From Paludibacteraceae bacterium (GTDB lineage Bacteria; Bacteroidota; Bacteroidia; Bacteroidales; Paludibacteraceae): 35,337 nucleotides of DNA. Location: the NCBI GenBank assembly GCA_017457295.1, contig JAFTHS010000018.1:1-35337 (forward strand). The letters run 5' to 3'. The position numbers and the translations under genes are program-made. Below the pieces are notes generated by a model. The model did no database searches. It was not told where the DNA came from and was given only the letters and a program-made list of their open reading frames with translations. Positions 7,421 to 17,008 of this stretch are shown piece after piece; the first letter of the stretch is position 1; every line of letters begins with the position of its first letter.

Positions 7421-7903
7421 ATGAAACAACTGACATTACAAACCAATGTGACCGTTTGTCAACTAGAGGAATTGTCTCCCGTACTGCGCGAATTGGTGGA
7501 AACAGCCAAAGCCAAGACGCAAGATGCATATTGCCCCTATTCGCACTATCATGTAGGTGCAGCGGCATTATTAAGCGACGGCCAAGTAATCACTGGCAGC
7601 AACCAAGAGAATGCAGCTTATCCAAGTGGACTATGCGCCGAACGCACCACCCTATTTGCTGCTAATGCCAATAATCCACATACACCCGTGGAAGCATTAG
7701 CCATTGCCTGCTACACCAACGGACACTTTACCAAAGATGCCGCCAGTCCATGCGGTGCATGCCGACAAGTGATGTTAGAGACCGAGCACCGCTTTGGAAA
7801 AGATATGAAAGTGATTTTGTACGGAGAAGACAACTGTTATGTATTCGAACGTGCAGCGGATCTGCTTCCTCTAAATTTCGTAGCAGAAAACTTACAAGGA
7901 TAA
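7421..7903 (+). CDS. cdd: Cytidine deaminase
   Basis: Zinc-dependent hydrolase converting cytidine and deoxycytidine to the uridine forms in pyrimidine salvage. The 160 residues contain the zinc site: C72-A-E74 (SGLCAERTTLF) and PCGACRQ with C111 and C114; E74 is the proton shuttle. The YCPYSHYHVGAA block (37-48) and NAAYPSGLCAER are typical of the homotetrameric class, slightly longer than the usual ~130 residues. It is the first gene of the plus-strand chain cdd-lptF/G-ribBA-secreted protein-HAD, behind the promoter at 7303-7334. A leader hairpin lies at 7354-7371. Confidence 0.96.
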   Translation: MKQLTLQTNVTVCQLEELSPVLRELVETAKAKTQDAYCPYSHYHVGAAALLSDGQVITGSNQENAAYPSGLCAERTTLFAANANNPHTPVEALAIACYTNGHFTKDAASPCGACRQVMLETEHRFGKDMKVILYGEDNCYVFERAADLLPLNFVAENLQG

Positions 7904-7938
7904 GCAATAAGCAACTATAAAATGGCAACTGATAGCAA

Positions 7939-9516
7939 GTGCTGAGAATAAAAAAAATAGATGCGTATTTGCTCAAGACTTTTCTTGGGCTATTGGTGAT
8001 GACCTTTATGGTCTGTATCTTTATTCTGCTGATGCAGTTTGTATGGATGCACGTAAAAGATCTAGTTGGCAAGGGTGTAGAGGTACATATTTTGGCTGAA
8101 TTTTTCATCTATGCCGTAGCATCGGTGGTACCATTGGCGCTACCATTAGCTATTCTGCTGGCTTCGCTGATGACCTTCGGAAATCTAGGAGAAAAAAGCG
8201 AACTGACTGCTATGAAAGCAGCAGGAGTTAGTCTATTCCGCATCATGCGTCCGCTGACTATTTCGCTATTCTTCATTTGTGGTGGTGCATTTCTATTCTC
8301 CAATTATGTATTGCCTATTTCTCAAGTGAAGTTATGGGCATTGATATTTTCACTGCGCCAAAAATCACCCGAGCTAGAGATTCCACAAGGAGAGTTCTAC
8401 GATGGCATTGATGGCTACAATATCTACGTTCGCCACAAAGACCCGAGTAGAGGAATGCTCTACGACATGATGATTTATGACTATTCCGAAGGTTTCCAGA
8501 ACGCTACAGTAATGGTAGCAGACTCAGGACAAATATACTTTACCGACGACAAGAAATTTCTACTATTACGGCTATACAATGGTGAATCATTTGAGAACTT
8601 AGACCGCAATCAAAAGCGAGCTACCAACTCTGAGAAGAATATACCATATCGCCGTGAATCCTTCACTATGAAGCAACTGCTGATTGACTTCGATATGGAA
8701 TTTAATCGCTACGACGAAAGTGTACTGAAAGATCAACACGTATCAAAAGATGTGGTGGAACTAGTGGAATCAATTGATTCGGTGCAAGTACTTGCTCACG
8801 AGCGAAGTGCCGAACAAAGTGCTACGCTGGTAGATAGCCGATATTTTGGTCGCGAACGTCAATCTGGCAGGACATTAGAAGATGAAGCCATAGGTGCACC
8901 TGCAGACAAAGTATATGATGTAGACACATTGTTGGCTAGCCTATCAGCCGATGAACGATACAGAGCCGCATCTGCCGCACTAGAGAAAGCAAAATCGCAA
9001 CGCGACCAAATAGATTACAACGCACTGATGCTGGATGACTACCAACGCTATATCCGCCGCCACGAGATAGAGTTACACCGCAAATTCACACTCGCTTTTG
9101 CATGCTTAGTATTCTTCTTTATCGGCGCACCATTGGGAGCAATTACCCGAAAAGGCGGATTAGGTATGCCTGTAGTGATATCAGTAGTAATGTTTATCGT
9201 GTACTACATTATTGATAATACAGGGTACAAGATGGCCCGCGAAGCACTATGGCCATGTTGGGCAGGTATGTGGCTGAGTTCAATGGTATTGTTGCCCATA
9301 GGTATATTCCTCACCTACAAAGCCGCTACCGATTCATCACTCTTCAACCCCGATGCTTGGCTGAAAGTAATTAGTAAAATAAAACGATTTATATACAGAC
9401 TATGGATACAATTGAACAAGCGATTCGCGATATCCGCGAAGGTAAATTCGTTATTGTTGTGGATGATGAAGATCGCGAGAACGAAGGCGACTTCATTATC
9501 GCAGCCGAAAAAATAA
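7939..9516 (+). CDS. LptF/LptG family permease (YjgP/YjgQ)
   Basis: Inner-membrane permease of the lipopolysaccharide transport system, which works with the LptB ATPase to lift LPS towards the outer membrane. The 525 residues show three N-terminal membrane segments (about 12-125), a large periplasmic region (about 135-385) with a hydrophilic insertion rich in Asp/Glu/Ser, and three C-terminal segments (about 388-460) including the [18 protein letters not shown] signature. The GTG start gives [16 protein letters not shown], the pattern typical of Bacteroidota homologues; the nearest upstream ATG (7922) is out of frame and stops at once. The last 38 codons overlap the start of ribBA in another frame, an odd feature. 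Confidence 0.9.
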   Translation: MLRIKKIDAYLLKTFLGLLVMTFMVCIFILLMQFVWMHVKDLVGKGVEVHILAEFFIYAVASVVPLALPLAILLASLMTFGNLGEKSELTAMKAAGVSLFRIMRPLTISLFFICGGAFLFSNYVLPISQVKLWALIFSLRQKSPELEIPQGEFYDGIDGYNIYVRHKDPSRGMLYDMMIYDYSEGFQNATVMVADSGQIYFTDDKKFLLLRLYNGESFENLDRNQKRATNSEKNIPYRRESFTMKQLLIDFDMEFNRYDESVLKDQHVSKDVVELVESIDSVQVLAHERSAEQSATLVDSRYFGRERQSGRTLEDEAIGAPADKVYDVDTLLASLSADERYRAASAALEKAKSQRDQIDYNALMLDDYQRYIRRHEIELHRKFTLAFACLVFFFIGAPLGAITRKGGLGMPVVISVVMFIVYYIIDNTGYKMAREALWPCWAGMWLSSMVLLPIGIFLTYKAATDSSLFNPDAWLKVISKIKRFIYRLWIQLNKRFAISAKVNSLLLWMMKIARTKATSLSQPKK

Positions 9517-10634
9517 CTCCTGAAAAAGTGAATTTCATGCTGCAACATGGACGGGGTGTATTGTGCGTTCCGATGCCAGAGACACGATGCGCTGAATTGG
9601 ACTTGGTGCATCAAGTATCCAACAACACCTCTATGCTAGGCACCCCCTTTACGGTGACCGTAGATAAACTGGAAGGATGTACCACAGGCGTGAGTGCCGA
9701 GGATCGTGCAGCTACTATTCGTGCTTTGGCAGACCCCAACTCAAAGCCACAAGACTTTGGTCGTCCAGGACATATCAACCCACTCTACGCTCAAGAGCGC
9801 GGCGTATTAAAACGTGCAGGACACACCGAAGCTGCCGTAGATTTGGCACGCTTGGCAGGATTGCAGCCAGTAGCAGCACTCATTGAGATAATGAACGAAG
9901 ATGGCACTATGGCCCGCATGCCCCAACTGGAGAAAGTGGCAGAAGAATATGGACTGAGCTTGATATCAATCAAAGACCTAATTGCCTATCGTATGCAGCA
10001 GGGAGCGACAGCTACCGAGCAAGAACAGCAAAATGCACACGTGATGGTGGAAAAAGGAGAAACCGTATCACTACCTACGGAATATGGCGACTTTCTACTC
10101 ACTCCATTCCGTCAACTCAACAACGGATTAGAGCATATTGTATTGCAAAAAGGCGAATGGAAGGATGATGAACCCATCTTATGCCGAGTACACTCATCAT
10201 GTATGACTGGCGATATCTTTGGCTCAAAACGCTGCGAATGTGGTGAACAACTTCACCGCTCGATGCAAATGGTAGAAAAAGAAGGAAAAGGGCTCATCGT
10301 ATATATGAATCAAGAGGGACGAGGTATTGGTCTGATGAATAAAATTCGTGCATACAAACTGCAAGAGCAAGGCGAAGATACCGTGGAAGCAAACGTACAT
10401 CTTGGTTTCCGTCCCGATGAGCGCGACTATGGTGTGGGAGCGCAAATATTACAAATGATGGAAGCAAAAAAACTACGATTAATGACAAATAATCCAATAA
10501 AACGCATCGGATTGGAGAGTTATGGCATAGAAATTGTAGAGAACATACCAATAGAAGTTGCTCCTAACCCGTACAACTTGCGCTACATGCAAACAAAAAA
10601 GGAGAAAATGTGTCACAATTTAAATTTAGTATGA
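9402..10634 (+). CDS. ribBA: Bifunctional 3,4-dihydroxy-2-butanone-4-phosphate synthase / GTP cyclohydrolase II
   Basis: Makes both starting materials of riboflavin: 3,4-dihydroxy-2-butanone 4-phosphate from ribulose 5-phosphate (RibB half, about 1-200) and the pyrimidine product from GTP (RibA half, about 207-400). RibB shows the acidic [10 protein letters not shown] loop at 21-30, [10 protein letters not shown] at 49-58 and [16 protein letters not shown] at 138-153. RibA shows zinc cysteines C267, C278 and C280 ([20 protein letters not shown]), NQEGRGIGL at 303-311 and [15 protein letters not shown] at 362-376. The N-terminus [15 protein letters not shown] is the family start, so the gene begins inside the upstream permease frame by 115 nt. 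Its stop overlaps the next gene's ATG (ATGA). Confidence 0.96.
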   Translation: MDTIEQAIRDIREGKFVIVVDDEDRENEGDFIIAAEKITPEKVNFMLQHGRGVLCVPMPETRCAELDLVHQVSNNTSMLGTPFTVTVDKLEGCTTGVSAEDRAATIRALADPNSKPQDFGRPGHINPLYAQERGVLKRAGHTEAAVDLARLAGLQPVAALIEIMNEDGTMARMPQLEKVAEEYGLSLISIKDLIAYRMQQGATATEQEQQNAHVMVEKGETVSLPTEYGDFLLTPFRQLNNGLEHIVLQKGEWKDDEPILCRVHSSCMTGDIFGSKRCECGEQLHRSMQMVEKEGKGLIVYMNQEGRGIGLMNKIRAYKLQEQGEDTVEANVHLGFRPDERDYGVGAQILQMMEAKKLRLMTNNPIKRIGLESYGIEIVENIPIEVAPNPYNLRYMQTKKEKMCHNLNLV

Positions 10635-11944
10635 GTATGAAAACGAGAATGTTAATGTTGACCATGTGCCTATCGCTATTCTCTTTTATGGCACATGCTG
10701 ACCAGACTGTAACCGTAACGGCTACAAATGCAGACATTTCAGAAGATTTGGATTTGAAAACCGTAGCCACCCTATTCGGACAAGCAAAAGATTTGGAAGA
10801 ATTTGAGCAGATGCTCAATAACCCCGATTCTGCCTTCTCGAATCTAGATCTCAACGGAGATGGCAACGTGGATTATCTACGCGTAATCGAAACAGCAGAT
10901 AAAGAACGCCACTTGGTGGTAATACAAGCCGTACTGGCAAAAGATATCTACCAAGATGTTGCTTCCATCTACGTGGAGAAAGATCCAGAGACACAATCAG
11001 TAACTGTACAAGTGATTGGCGATGAATACATATATGGAAAAGAGTATATTATCGAGCCAGTATATATTTATCGTCCAATTATTTACGATTGGTTTTGGGG
11101 ACCATCGTGGGTATGCTGGCACTCACCATTCTACTGGGATTATTGGCCAGTATGGTGGCATCCATACCACTGCATAGCCCATCACCTATATTGGGATCGC
11201 TGCTATTGGCATCACCATCATCACCCCATCTGCTCGTATCGCACAGGACATCACTATCACCCACACTACGCTCCAATGCGTGCACACATAAGCCGTTCGG
11301 ACTACGCTCGTCGTCACCCTGAACGTTCATTCTCTACACGCAATGCATCGCATCGCTATGCTAATGCACGTGATATCGACCGCAATCGCCAAATGGCAAC
11401 CCGTATGGCAACTCGCGGAGGAGCAGACCATAGTTCCGCAACCCGAGTATCAACTCGCACCAATGCGTCACGCACCTTTAATAGTACAAATGTGCGCACA
11501 AATGACCGCATCACAGCTATGGGTACACGTACCAATAGTTCACGCGACAATGCCAGTACGACCACCCGTGGTGCATCCGCCTCACGTGCACAAAGCGTCA
11601 CTACCCGCACACAGAGCGCTCCGACACGTAACAGTGCTGTAGGCACACGTGACAATAACGCTACACGCACCACAACGACTGTAAATCGCAATGCATCGGT
11701 AAACACCAACCGCAGCAATTCAACTACTGTGACGCACCCAAGTGCTACACGTTCCAGTAGCAGTCCTGCTGTGCGCTCAAGTAGCAGTTCGAGCGTTCGT
11801 TCCAGCGGAAGTTCTACTATGCGTTCCAGTGGAACCTCTGTTCGATCATCAGGCGGTGGTTCAAGCATGCGTTCATCAGGCGGAGCTGTGCGCTCAAGCG
11901 GTGGTGGATCATCATCACGTGGCGGCGGTTCAACACGTAGATAA
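10631..11944 (+). CDS. Secreted His/aromatic-rich protein with Ser/Arg/Gly-rich tail, function unknown
   Basis: Not recognised as a named family. I choose the ATG at 10631, which overlaps the ribBA stop as ATGA and gives 437 residues with an N-terminal signal peptide ([19 protein letters not shown], then cleavage near AHA). Next comes a compact acidic domain of about 120 residues with an EF-hand-like loop [14 protein letters not shown] very Trp/Tyr/His-rich belt follows ([12 protein letters not shown], then a HHHHH run and many HY pairs). The last ~230 residues are low complexity, Thr/Arg/Asn-rich and finally RSSG/SSS repeats. The end is strongly basic. It could be a periplasmic or surface metal- or polyanion-binding protein; that is inference. 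It is cotranscribed with ribBA and the HAD gene. Confidence 0.8.
   Translation: MSMKTRMLMLTMCLSLFSFMAHADQTVTVTATNADISEDLDLKTVATLFGQAKDLEEFEQMLNNPDSAFSNLDLNGDGNVDYLRVIETADKERHLVVIQAVLAKDIYQDVASIYVEKDPETQSVTVQVIGDEYIYGKEYIIEPVYIYRPIIYDWFWGPSWVCWHSPFYWDYWPVWWHPYHCIAHHLYWDRCYWHHHHHPICSYRTGHHYHPHYAPMRAHISRSDYARRHPERSFSTRNASHRYANARDIDRNRQMATRMATRGGADHSSATRVSTRTNASRTFNSTNVRTNDRITAMGTRTNSSRDNASTTTRGASASRAQSVTTRTQSAPTRNSAVGTRDNNATRTTTTVNRNASVNTNRSNSTTVTHPSATRSSSSPAVRSSSSSSVRSSGSSTMRSSGTSVRSSGGGSSMRSSGGAVRSSGGGSSSRGGGSTRR
11745..11940 (+). repeat. Imperfect coding repeats for Arg-Ser-Ser-Gly units
   Basis: The 3' end of the preceding gene is built of degenerate 12-18 bp units such as CGTTCCAGTGGA and CGTTCATCAGGC. 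They encode repeated RSSSS, RSSG and RSSGGG blocks. Units are multiples of three, so copy-number change would keep the frame. Confidence 0.75.
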
Positions 11945-11961
11945 ACTATTAGTATAGCGAT

Positions 11962-12597
11962 ATGGATATTACCACATCTGTTCTAACACCCAACACACAC
12001 GTTGTAGTTCTGGATTTAGACGGTACACTCTACAACAAAAGTGGCATGATTGGCGAAATGATGCTATTAGGGATCGGCCAATGGTGGAGGTTGTTAGCAG
12101 AACGCAAAACACGAAAAGCTTTTCGCGGTCAATACCTTGGCTGCGAAGAGTTGTTTTATAGCACTTATTATCGCGCTATAGCAAATAGAACAGCTTTCTC
12201 AGAAAAATATATAAGTAATTGGTATCAAAATACTTATATGCCAATGATGGTTGAAGTAATACGCCGTTGGCATCAACCGATGGCATGGGTAGTGCCTTTC
12301 GCCAAAGCATGCCATGAGAAAGGAGTCAAACTGGTGGTGCTATCAGATTATGGGCATGCGAAAGAAAAACTACAAGCTCTCGGATTAGATCTTCAGTCAT
12401 TTGATTGGGTAGTGTCTGCTCCTGAATTAGGCGGCCTGAAACCTGCCCCTCAACTTATGCACCATATAGCAGATAGAATGGGCGTAACACCACAACAATG
12501 CCTTGTTATAGGCGACCGCGAAGATACCGATGGAGATATGGCTCGCGCCGTAAACGCAAAATTCTGCTTAGTGGGGTTATGTAACAATGTTACATAA
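11962..12597 (+). CDS. HAD-superfamily phosphatase
   Basis: Haloacid dehalogenase-type hydrolase of 211 residues, likely a small-molecule phosphatase. Motif I DLDGT has the nucleophile D18 and acid/base D20; motif II is LSD (S128), motif III K160 (GGLKPAPQL) and motif IV GDREDTDGD (D185, D190). A helical cap of roughly 90 residues lies between motifs I and II (type C1). The substrate cannot be assigned. The gene is the last of the cdd operon. Its final codons and TAA are embedded in a perfect 13-bp hairpin, so the C-terminus GLCNNVT is dictated by that hairpin. Confidence 0.88.
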   Translation: MDITTSVLTPNTHVVVLDLDGTLYNKSGMIGEMMLLGIGQWWRLLAERKTRKAFRGQYLGCEELFYSTYYRAIANRTAFSEKYISNWYQNTYMPMMVEVIRRWHQPMAWVVPFAKACHEKGVKLVVLSDYGHAKEKLQALGLDLQSFDWVVSAPELGGLKPAPQLMHHIADRMGVTPQQCLVIGDREDTDGDMARAVNAKFCLVGLCNNVT

Positions 12598-12601
12598 CCC
12601 C
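12573..12601 (+). terminator. 13-bp hairpin across the HAD gene stop
   Basis: Perfect inverted repeat GGGGTTATGTAAC (12573-12585) / GTTACATAACCCC (12589-12601) with a 3-nt AAT loop. It overlaps the last codons and TAA of the HAD gene. Only AAATATT follows rather than a U-tract, so it is a weak intrinsic terminator or a 3'-end stabiliser. Confidence 0.65.
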
Positions 12602-12770
12602 AAATATTAAGAAAATGCATTTTATGAAAATCAGCGAAGGTAGCATATCCCTTCGGTAAGGGTATTGCAAAGGTATTGCAAGGGTATACAAAAATAACGG
12701 ACAATGGAGTATTGTCCATTAACTAGAAAATCTTAAGAAAAGTACTTTTTACTAAAAAGAAAAGTGCTAC
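12602..12770. other. Intergenic region between convergent operons
   Basis: No gene seen. It holds a copy of the 11-mer TATCCCTTCGG (12646-12656), a direct repeat GGTATTGCAA (12661-12670 and 12672-12681) and the minus-strand terminator at 12691-12717. Confidence 0.7.
12691..12717 (-). terminator. Intrinsic terminator of the MBL/rsmG operon
   Basis: On the minus strand GGACAAT, a 5-nt ACTCC loop and ATTGTCC (12699-12717) are followed by GTTATTTTTGT. It lies 54 nt beyond the stop of the metallo-beta-lactamase-fold gene. Confidence 0.7.
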
Positions 12771-13307
12771 CTATAGATACGGATTATACTGCTTCTCGTG
12801 AGCAATAGTGGTTGGGTAACCATGACCTGGATATACCTGAATATCATCAGGAAGAAGAACCAACTTCTTCAAAGAACGAATTAATGTAACCATATCACCC
12901 CCCGGCAAGTCGGTACGACCTATAGACTCTTGGAATAGTGTGTCGCCCGTAAAAAGCATTTTCTCCTTAGGCAAATAGTAGCAAACAGCATCCTCTTTGT
13001 GCCCAGGAGTATGTATAACCTCAATATCAAAATCAACCTGAGAGATATTAAGTTTGCCCTCAGCGGGCAGAATAATAGGAGATAACCCAAACTGCTGTTG
13101 CAAATACTCCACCCCACACACATGGTCAGGATGAGCATGCGTGATAAGCAATGCCACTGGCGTAAGTTGCTCTTGCTGGATATAATCAGCAAAACGCTGC
13201 TGCTCGCGTTGCTCGTACATACCCGCGTCGATAATTATAGCATGCTTGGCCCCATCAGCAAGCACATAGGTACACTCGCGGTAGGGATTGAAGTAGAAGG
13301 TTTTCAT
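12771..13307 (-). CDS. Metallo-beta-lactamase-fold hydrolase (glyoxalase II-like)
   Basis: Dinuclear zinc hydrolase of 178 residues. Metal ligands are visible: HAHPDH at 57-62, H103 (HTPGHKEDAV), D122 (TGDTLF) and H162 (YPGHGYP). The GRTDLPGGD segment at 130-138 is typical of the YcbL/glyoxalase II-like group, which hydrolyses thioesters such as S-lactoylglutathione analogues, but the substrate is unknown. The protein is shorter than most Bacteroidales relatives (about 210 residues) because little lies between the GLSPIILPAE strand and the HTPGH motif. Its ATG abuts the rsmG stop with no gap, and an intrinsic terminator follows. Confidence 0.88.
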   Translation of the reverse strand: MKTFYFNPYRECTYVLADGAKHAIIIDAGMYEQREQQRFADYIQQEQLTPVALLITHAHPDHVCGVEYLQQQFGLSPIILPAEGKLNISQVDFDIEVIHTPGHKEDAVCYYLPKEKMLFTGDTLFQESIGRTDLPGGDMVTLIRSLKKLVLLPDDIQVYPGHGYPTTIAHEKQYNPYL

Positions 13308-13964
13308 TTAGAGAGGGAGATAAAGGACAGATTTTTCTTTGTACCATTCACCAACGAAAAAATTGGATATATTGGTGATTTCCACATACTTACGAAATGG
13401 TTGTATCTCACCATCAAGGTTGCCCCCCTTGAGCACCATCAAGCCATTCGGCATGGCATTGCGATGATTATGGCTGATATTCTTGCGAACGAGTTTGACC
13501 AAATCACCTAAAGGCATCACTGCTCGACTGATAACAAAATCGAACTTCCCTTTCTCTTCCTCTACTCGCTCTTGAATACAAGTGACATTAGTCAAACCTA
13601 TCGCCTTCGCCACCTCAGTAGCAACGCGAATCTTTTTGCCGATACTGTCAATCAAAGTGAAATGGCAATTAGGAAACAGAATAGCCAACGGAATACCCGG
13701 AAAACCACCACCTGTCCCAACATCCAACAACTGAGTACCATCCTCAAAATGAAGAACTTTGGCAAGCGCCAACGAATGAAGGATATGATGTGGATAGAGA
13801 TTATCAATATCCTTGCGGGAAATGACATTAATCTTGGCATTCCAATCGCGATACAACTCTCCCAAAGCAGTGAACTGCTGAATTTGAAGAGCCGTCAAGG
13901 AGAAATGCTCCTTGACGGTCTCAATGCCTATAAAATCCAGACTATTGATGGAATCAATACTCAT
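13308..13964 (-). CDS. rsmG: 16S rRNA (guanine(527)-N7)-methyltransferase RsmG
   Basis: SAM-dependent methyltransferase that modifies G527 of 16S rRNA (Escherichia coli numbering); loss is known to give low-level streptomycin resistance. The 218 residues carry the SAM-binding LLDVGTGGGFPGIPLAI (about 79-95), preceded by the NVISRKDIDNLYPHHILHSLAL block and followed by VISRAVMPLGDLV and GLMVLKGG, all standard RsmG landmarks. It lies 5 nt downstream of the YebC gene and touches the metallo-hydrolase gene, so all three should be one transcript. Confidence 0.95.
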   Translation of the reverse strand: MSIDSINSLDFIGIETVKEHFSLTALQIQQFTALGELYRDWNAKINVISRKDIDNLYPHHILHSLALAKVLHFEDGTQLLDVGTGGGFPGIPLAILFPNCHFTLIDSIGKKIRVATEVAKAIGLTNVTCIQERVEEEKGKFDFVISRAVMPLGDLVKLVRKNISHNHRNAMPNGLMVLKGGNLDGEIQPFRKYVEITNISNFFVGEWYKEKSVLYLPL

Positions 13965-13969
13965 CGTAA

Positions 13970-14686
13970 TTAAGCCAAGTTGGTGAATACGTTTTGTACG
14001 TCTTCGTCTTCCTCGATACGATCAATGAGTTTTTGTACGCTCTCGAGTTCCTCGTCGGAAAGTTCCTTAGTATCGTTAGGGATACGCACAAATTCGCAAG
14101 ACTGAATCTCGAATCCATTGTCCTCAAGATACTTCTGCATTTGTGAATATTGGTTGAAGTCGCCATAGATAACAATAGTACCCTCTTCTTCATCGTGACC
14201 GAGTTCTTCAACACCAAAATCAATCAACTCAAGCTCGAGTTCGTCCAAATCAACACCCTCTTTAGCAGAAACTGTAAAACAAGCCTTACGATCGAAAAGG
14301 AACTGCAAACATCCCTGTGTGCCGAGGTTGCCACCATGCTTAGTGAAATAAGAACGGATATTAGCCACAGTACGCATGTTGTTGTCGGTAGCAGTTTCCA
14401 CAAAAATAGCTACACCATGAGGTCCATATCCTTCGTAGCATATTTCCTTATAACCCTCTGATGATTTGTCGGTAGCTTTCTTAATAGCACGCTCAATATT
14501 CTCTTTTGGCATATTCTCCTTCTTACACTGTTGCATCAGTGTACGCAAACGAGGGTTGCTATCTGGATCTGGACCACCATCACGCGCTGCCATGGTGATT
14601 TCCTTGCCCAATTTGGTAAATACTCGAGCCATGTGGCCCCAACGTTTCAGTTTGGTCGCTTTGCGATATTCAAAAGCTCTTCCCAT
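13970..14686 (-). CDS. YebC/PmpR-family regulatory protein
   Basis: Widely conserved three-domain cytoplasmic protein, 238 residues. Family members have been described as transcriptional regulators and more recently as ribosome-associated factors that relieve stalling. The N-terminus MGRAFEYRKATKLKRWGHMA is a Bacteroidota variant of the usual start. The family signatures RVFTKLGKEI, GGPDPDSNPRLR and NMPKENIERAIKK are present, with YEGYGPHGVAIFVE in the middle domain. The C-terminal 25 residues are acidic. It is 37 nt downstream of the OmpA gene and 5 nt upstream of rsmG. Confidence 0.93.
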   Translation of the reverse strand: MGRAFEYRKATKLKRWGHMARVFTKLGKEITMAARDGGPDPDSNPRLRTLMQQCKKENMPKENIERAIKKATDKSSEGYKEICYEGYGPHGVAIFVETATDNNMRTVANIRSYFTKHGGNLGTQGCLQFLFDRKACFTVSAKEGVDLDELELELIDFGVEELGHDEEEGTIVIYGDFNQYSQMQKYLEDNGFEIQSCEFVRIPNDTKELSDEELESVQKLIDRIEEDEDVQNVFTNLA

Positions 14687-14723
14687 ATTTGTGTGAAATT
14701 ATAATATTATAAATTTGTAATTA

Positions 14724-16994
14724 TTATTCTTGATAAGCGATTGTAAGTTCTACACGACGGTTCTTAGCACGTCCGCTGGCTGTACTATTGCTAGCAACTG
14801 GTTTGTTATAAGCAAAACCTTCTACAATCATAGAACTATCAGCTACACCTTTCTTGCGTAAGTAGTTGCGAACAGCATAAGCACGGCGCAATGAGAGATC
14901 TTTATTTAGTTTGTATGAACCTACGTTATCCGTATGACCATGGATATGCAAGCGGTGATTTGGATTTTGTTTCAACACCTTTGCCAATTCATCAAGAGCC
15001 TTATAAGACTGCTTCTTGATAGTAGATTTACCAGTATCGAAGTAAACACCTTCCATGGCCTCCTCAACCGCTTTGGTCAGTTCTTGCTTAATCTCAGGAC
15101 AACCCATATTCTTCCAAGAACCAGGGGTATCTGGACATTGGTCAAGGTAATCAGGAACAAAATCACCATCTCGATCAAGCAGACAACCTACAGAATCAAC
15201 GTACCCTCTTGCTTCCTCCGGCGTATCTGGACATTCATCAATATTGTCGGTTACACCATCTCCATCCGAATCGGAAGGACAACCATAGCTATTGACAAAT
15301 GGGCGCTCCTCTTCAGTGGTCTCAGGACAAAGGTCTAAGTAGTCAGGTACACCATCCATATCAGTATCCACAGGACAACCAACAGAGTCCACCATACCAT
15401 ATGCCGCAGCAGGAGTAGCTTCGCACTTATCCATATAATCAGGTACTCCATCGCCATCGGAATCCAATGGACAACCAACCATATCCACTTTGACACGTCT
15501 TGGCGTGTTAGGACAAAGGTCGAATGGATCTTTGACACCATCACGATCGGAATCGCGAAGCTTAACCTTCTTATCACGATGATTGGTACCCGCAACGATA
15601 GCCATACCAAACGAAAGATTGACACCGCTAGTCTTGTACGGAATAGGAATAACCATATCATTGGCATCCGCTTTAGCATATATCATAGGAATATAGTCCG
15701 CAGCCACAGTGAACATTATGCCATCGTAGAACGCGAAAGACATGGCTGCACCCAAATTGCCTCCGTGCCCATTAATAAACGAATAGGACGCCGCTAAATT
15801 GAACCAATTGCATGGTCGAAAAGCAGCACCAAGAGTGACTTCCTCCCTGATATGCTGGTTGTAGAAACGAGTACGAGAATAAACACCTACCCCAACACGA
15901 TTCTTCCAGAAGTTAGCATCAATACCTACATTCAAATTGGCAGTAATCATGCGCGTAAACTTATCCGAAACAAGTGGCTCTACATGCAACGCATCAGCAT
16001 AACCGACCAAGGTATTACCCGCATAAGAAAGTAAACTATCTAATTGAAAAACACCATCTTGCACATAATCACTATATGTAAAATCGCCAATACCATTAAA
16101 CGTTGTATCTATGTACATACGACCAGAAGAAGCATTCTTCCAATGAATGAAACCCAAATCAGTAACCGAGGCTGTAATTTGCAAATTCTCAATAGGTTTG
16201 TAGGTAAATCCTAAATCAAAAGCTGCACCTAACTCAGTTGGTTTGATTAACTGCAAATAGTCAGCTACTGCCATACCCGAAAAATCAGGTAGTGTAGCAC
16301 CATTGATTAATCCAGCAAAGGCTAACTCGCCTTCCCCACGAAGATAAGCTTCTTTAGGAGATGAGTGCAACTTTAGATTATCTAATCGGCCATCAGCATA
16401 TGCTTGACCAGAAAGCAATTTTACTTTTCCACCCACAGTCCACTGATCGTTGATGAAATGCGAATATCCTAACGCAAGCTCTGTATATACAGATGCCGAT
16501 ACGTTCAAAGCACTAAGGTCAACATTGGTCAAAGACTCGCCAAAAACAAGACCAAACAACTGATTAGGAACCCCCACATGTGCATCAATACGCTCTGCCA
16601 AATTGAAATGGAAATATCCCGAATCTTTGATGCGGAAACCAAATCCCAAAAGATTGACATAAGCATCGGCGTTCACCAAAGTAGTTTTAGGTAATTGCTT
16701 CCACAAATTTCCTTGTGCATTAGGGTGTAGTGCAGTGATTGTCTGATTTGTAATCGGATCATTAAACACCAAACGCCCCATATTGAACGCATTATTTCCC
16801 GCCCAAAAACTAGTATATCCAATAGCAGGCAAGGTAATATACACCTTGCTCACAGGCTGGAAAGCGGGATTGATAGTATGACGCATAGGCGCGTTCTCTA
16901 AGAAATATAAGGTATTCACCTGCTGCGCTTGTGCCCAACTAGCAAACATGAACAAACATGCGATTACGAATATCTTGTTATAGCGTTTCATCAT
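14724..16994 (-). CDS. OmpA-family outer-membrane protein with thrombospondin type 3 repeats
   Basis: 756 residues. A signal peptide (about 1-23) precedes an outer-membrane beta-domain of DUF5723 type (about 24-470), with PAFQPVSKVYITLPAIGY at its start. Five calcium-binding thrombospondin-3 repeats follow (481-632; D-D-D-G-V-D patterns such as DSDGDGVPDYMDKC). An OmpA C-terminal peptidoglycan-binding domain lies at about 648-754, with the binding Asp and Arg in HGHTDNVGSYKLNKDLSLRRA (D689, R703). It should tether the outer membrane to peptidoglycan. Two successive ATGs (16994, 16991) are possible. It lies 14 nt downstream of a lipoprotein gene, suggesting a functional pair. Confidence 0.9.
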   Translation of the reverse strand: MMKRYNKIFVIACLFMFASWAQAQQVNTLYFLENAPMRHTINPAFQPVSKVYITLPAIGYTSFWAGNNAFNMGRLVFNDPITNQTITALHPNAQGNLWKQLPKTTLVNADAYVNLLGFGFRIKDSGYFHFNLAERIDAHVGVPNQLFGLVFGESLTNVDLSALNVSASVYTELALGYSHFINDQWTVGGKVKLLSGQAYADGRLDNLKLHSSPKEAYLRGEGELAFAGLINGATLPDFSGMAVADYLQLIKPTELGAAFDLGFTYKPIENLQITASVTDLGFIHWKNASSGRMYIDTTFNGIGDFTYSDYVQDGVFQLDSLLSYAGNTLVGYADALHVEPLVSDKFTRMITANLNVGIDANFWKNRVGVGVYSRTRFYNQHIREEVTLGAAFRPCNWFNLAASYSFINGHGGNLGAAMSFAFYDGIMFTVAADYIPMIYAKADANDMVIPIPYKTSGVNLSFGMAIVAGTNHRDKKVKLRDSDRDGVKDPFDLCPNTPRRVKVDMVGCPLDSDGDGVPDYMDKCEATPAAAYGMVDSVGCPVDTDMDGVPDYLDLCPETTEEERPFVNSYGCPSDSDGDGVTDNIDECPDTPEEARGYVDSVGCLLDRDGDFVPDYLDQCPDTPGSWKNMGCPEIKQELTKAVEEAMEGVYFDTGKSTIKKQSYKALDELAKVLKQNPNHRLHIHGHTDNVGSYKLNKDLSLRRAYAVRNYLRKKGVADSSMIVEGFAYNKPVASNSTASGRAKNRRVELTIAYQE

Positions 16995-17008
16995 TTTATC
17001 ACTGCAAA

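Noticed and set aside
11356-11868. Minus-strand open frame of 170 codons
   Set aside because: Leu/Val/Arg-rich shadow of the low-complexity Ser/Arg/Thr tail; repeats alone keep it open.
11745-11940. Repeats resembling a CRISPR array
   Set aside because: Units are degenerate, vary in length, have no unique spacers and are translated as RSSG blocks.
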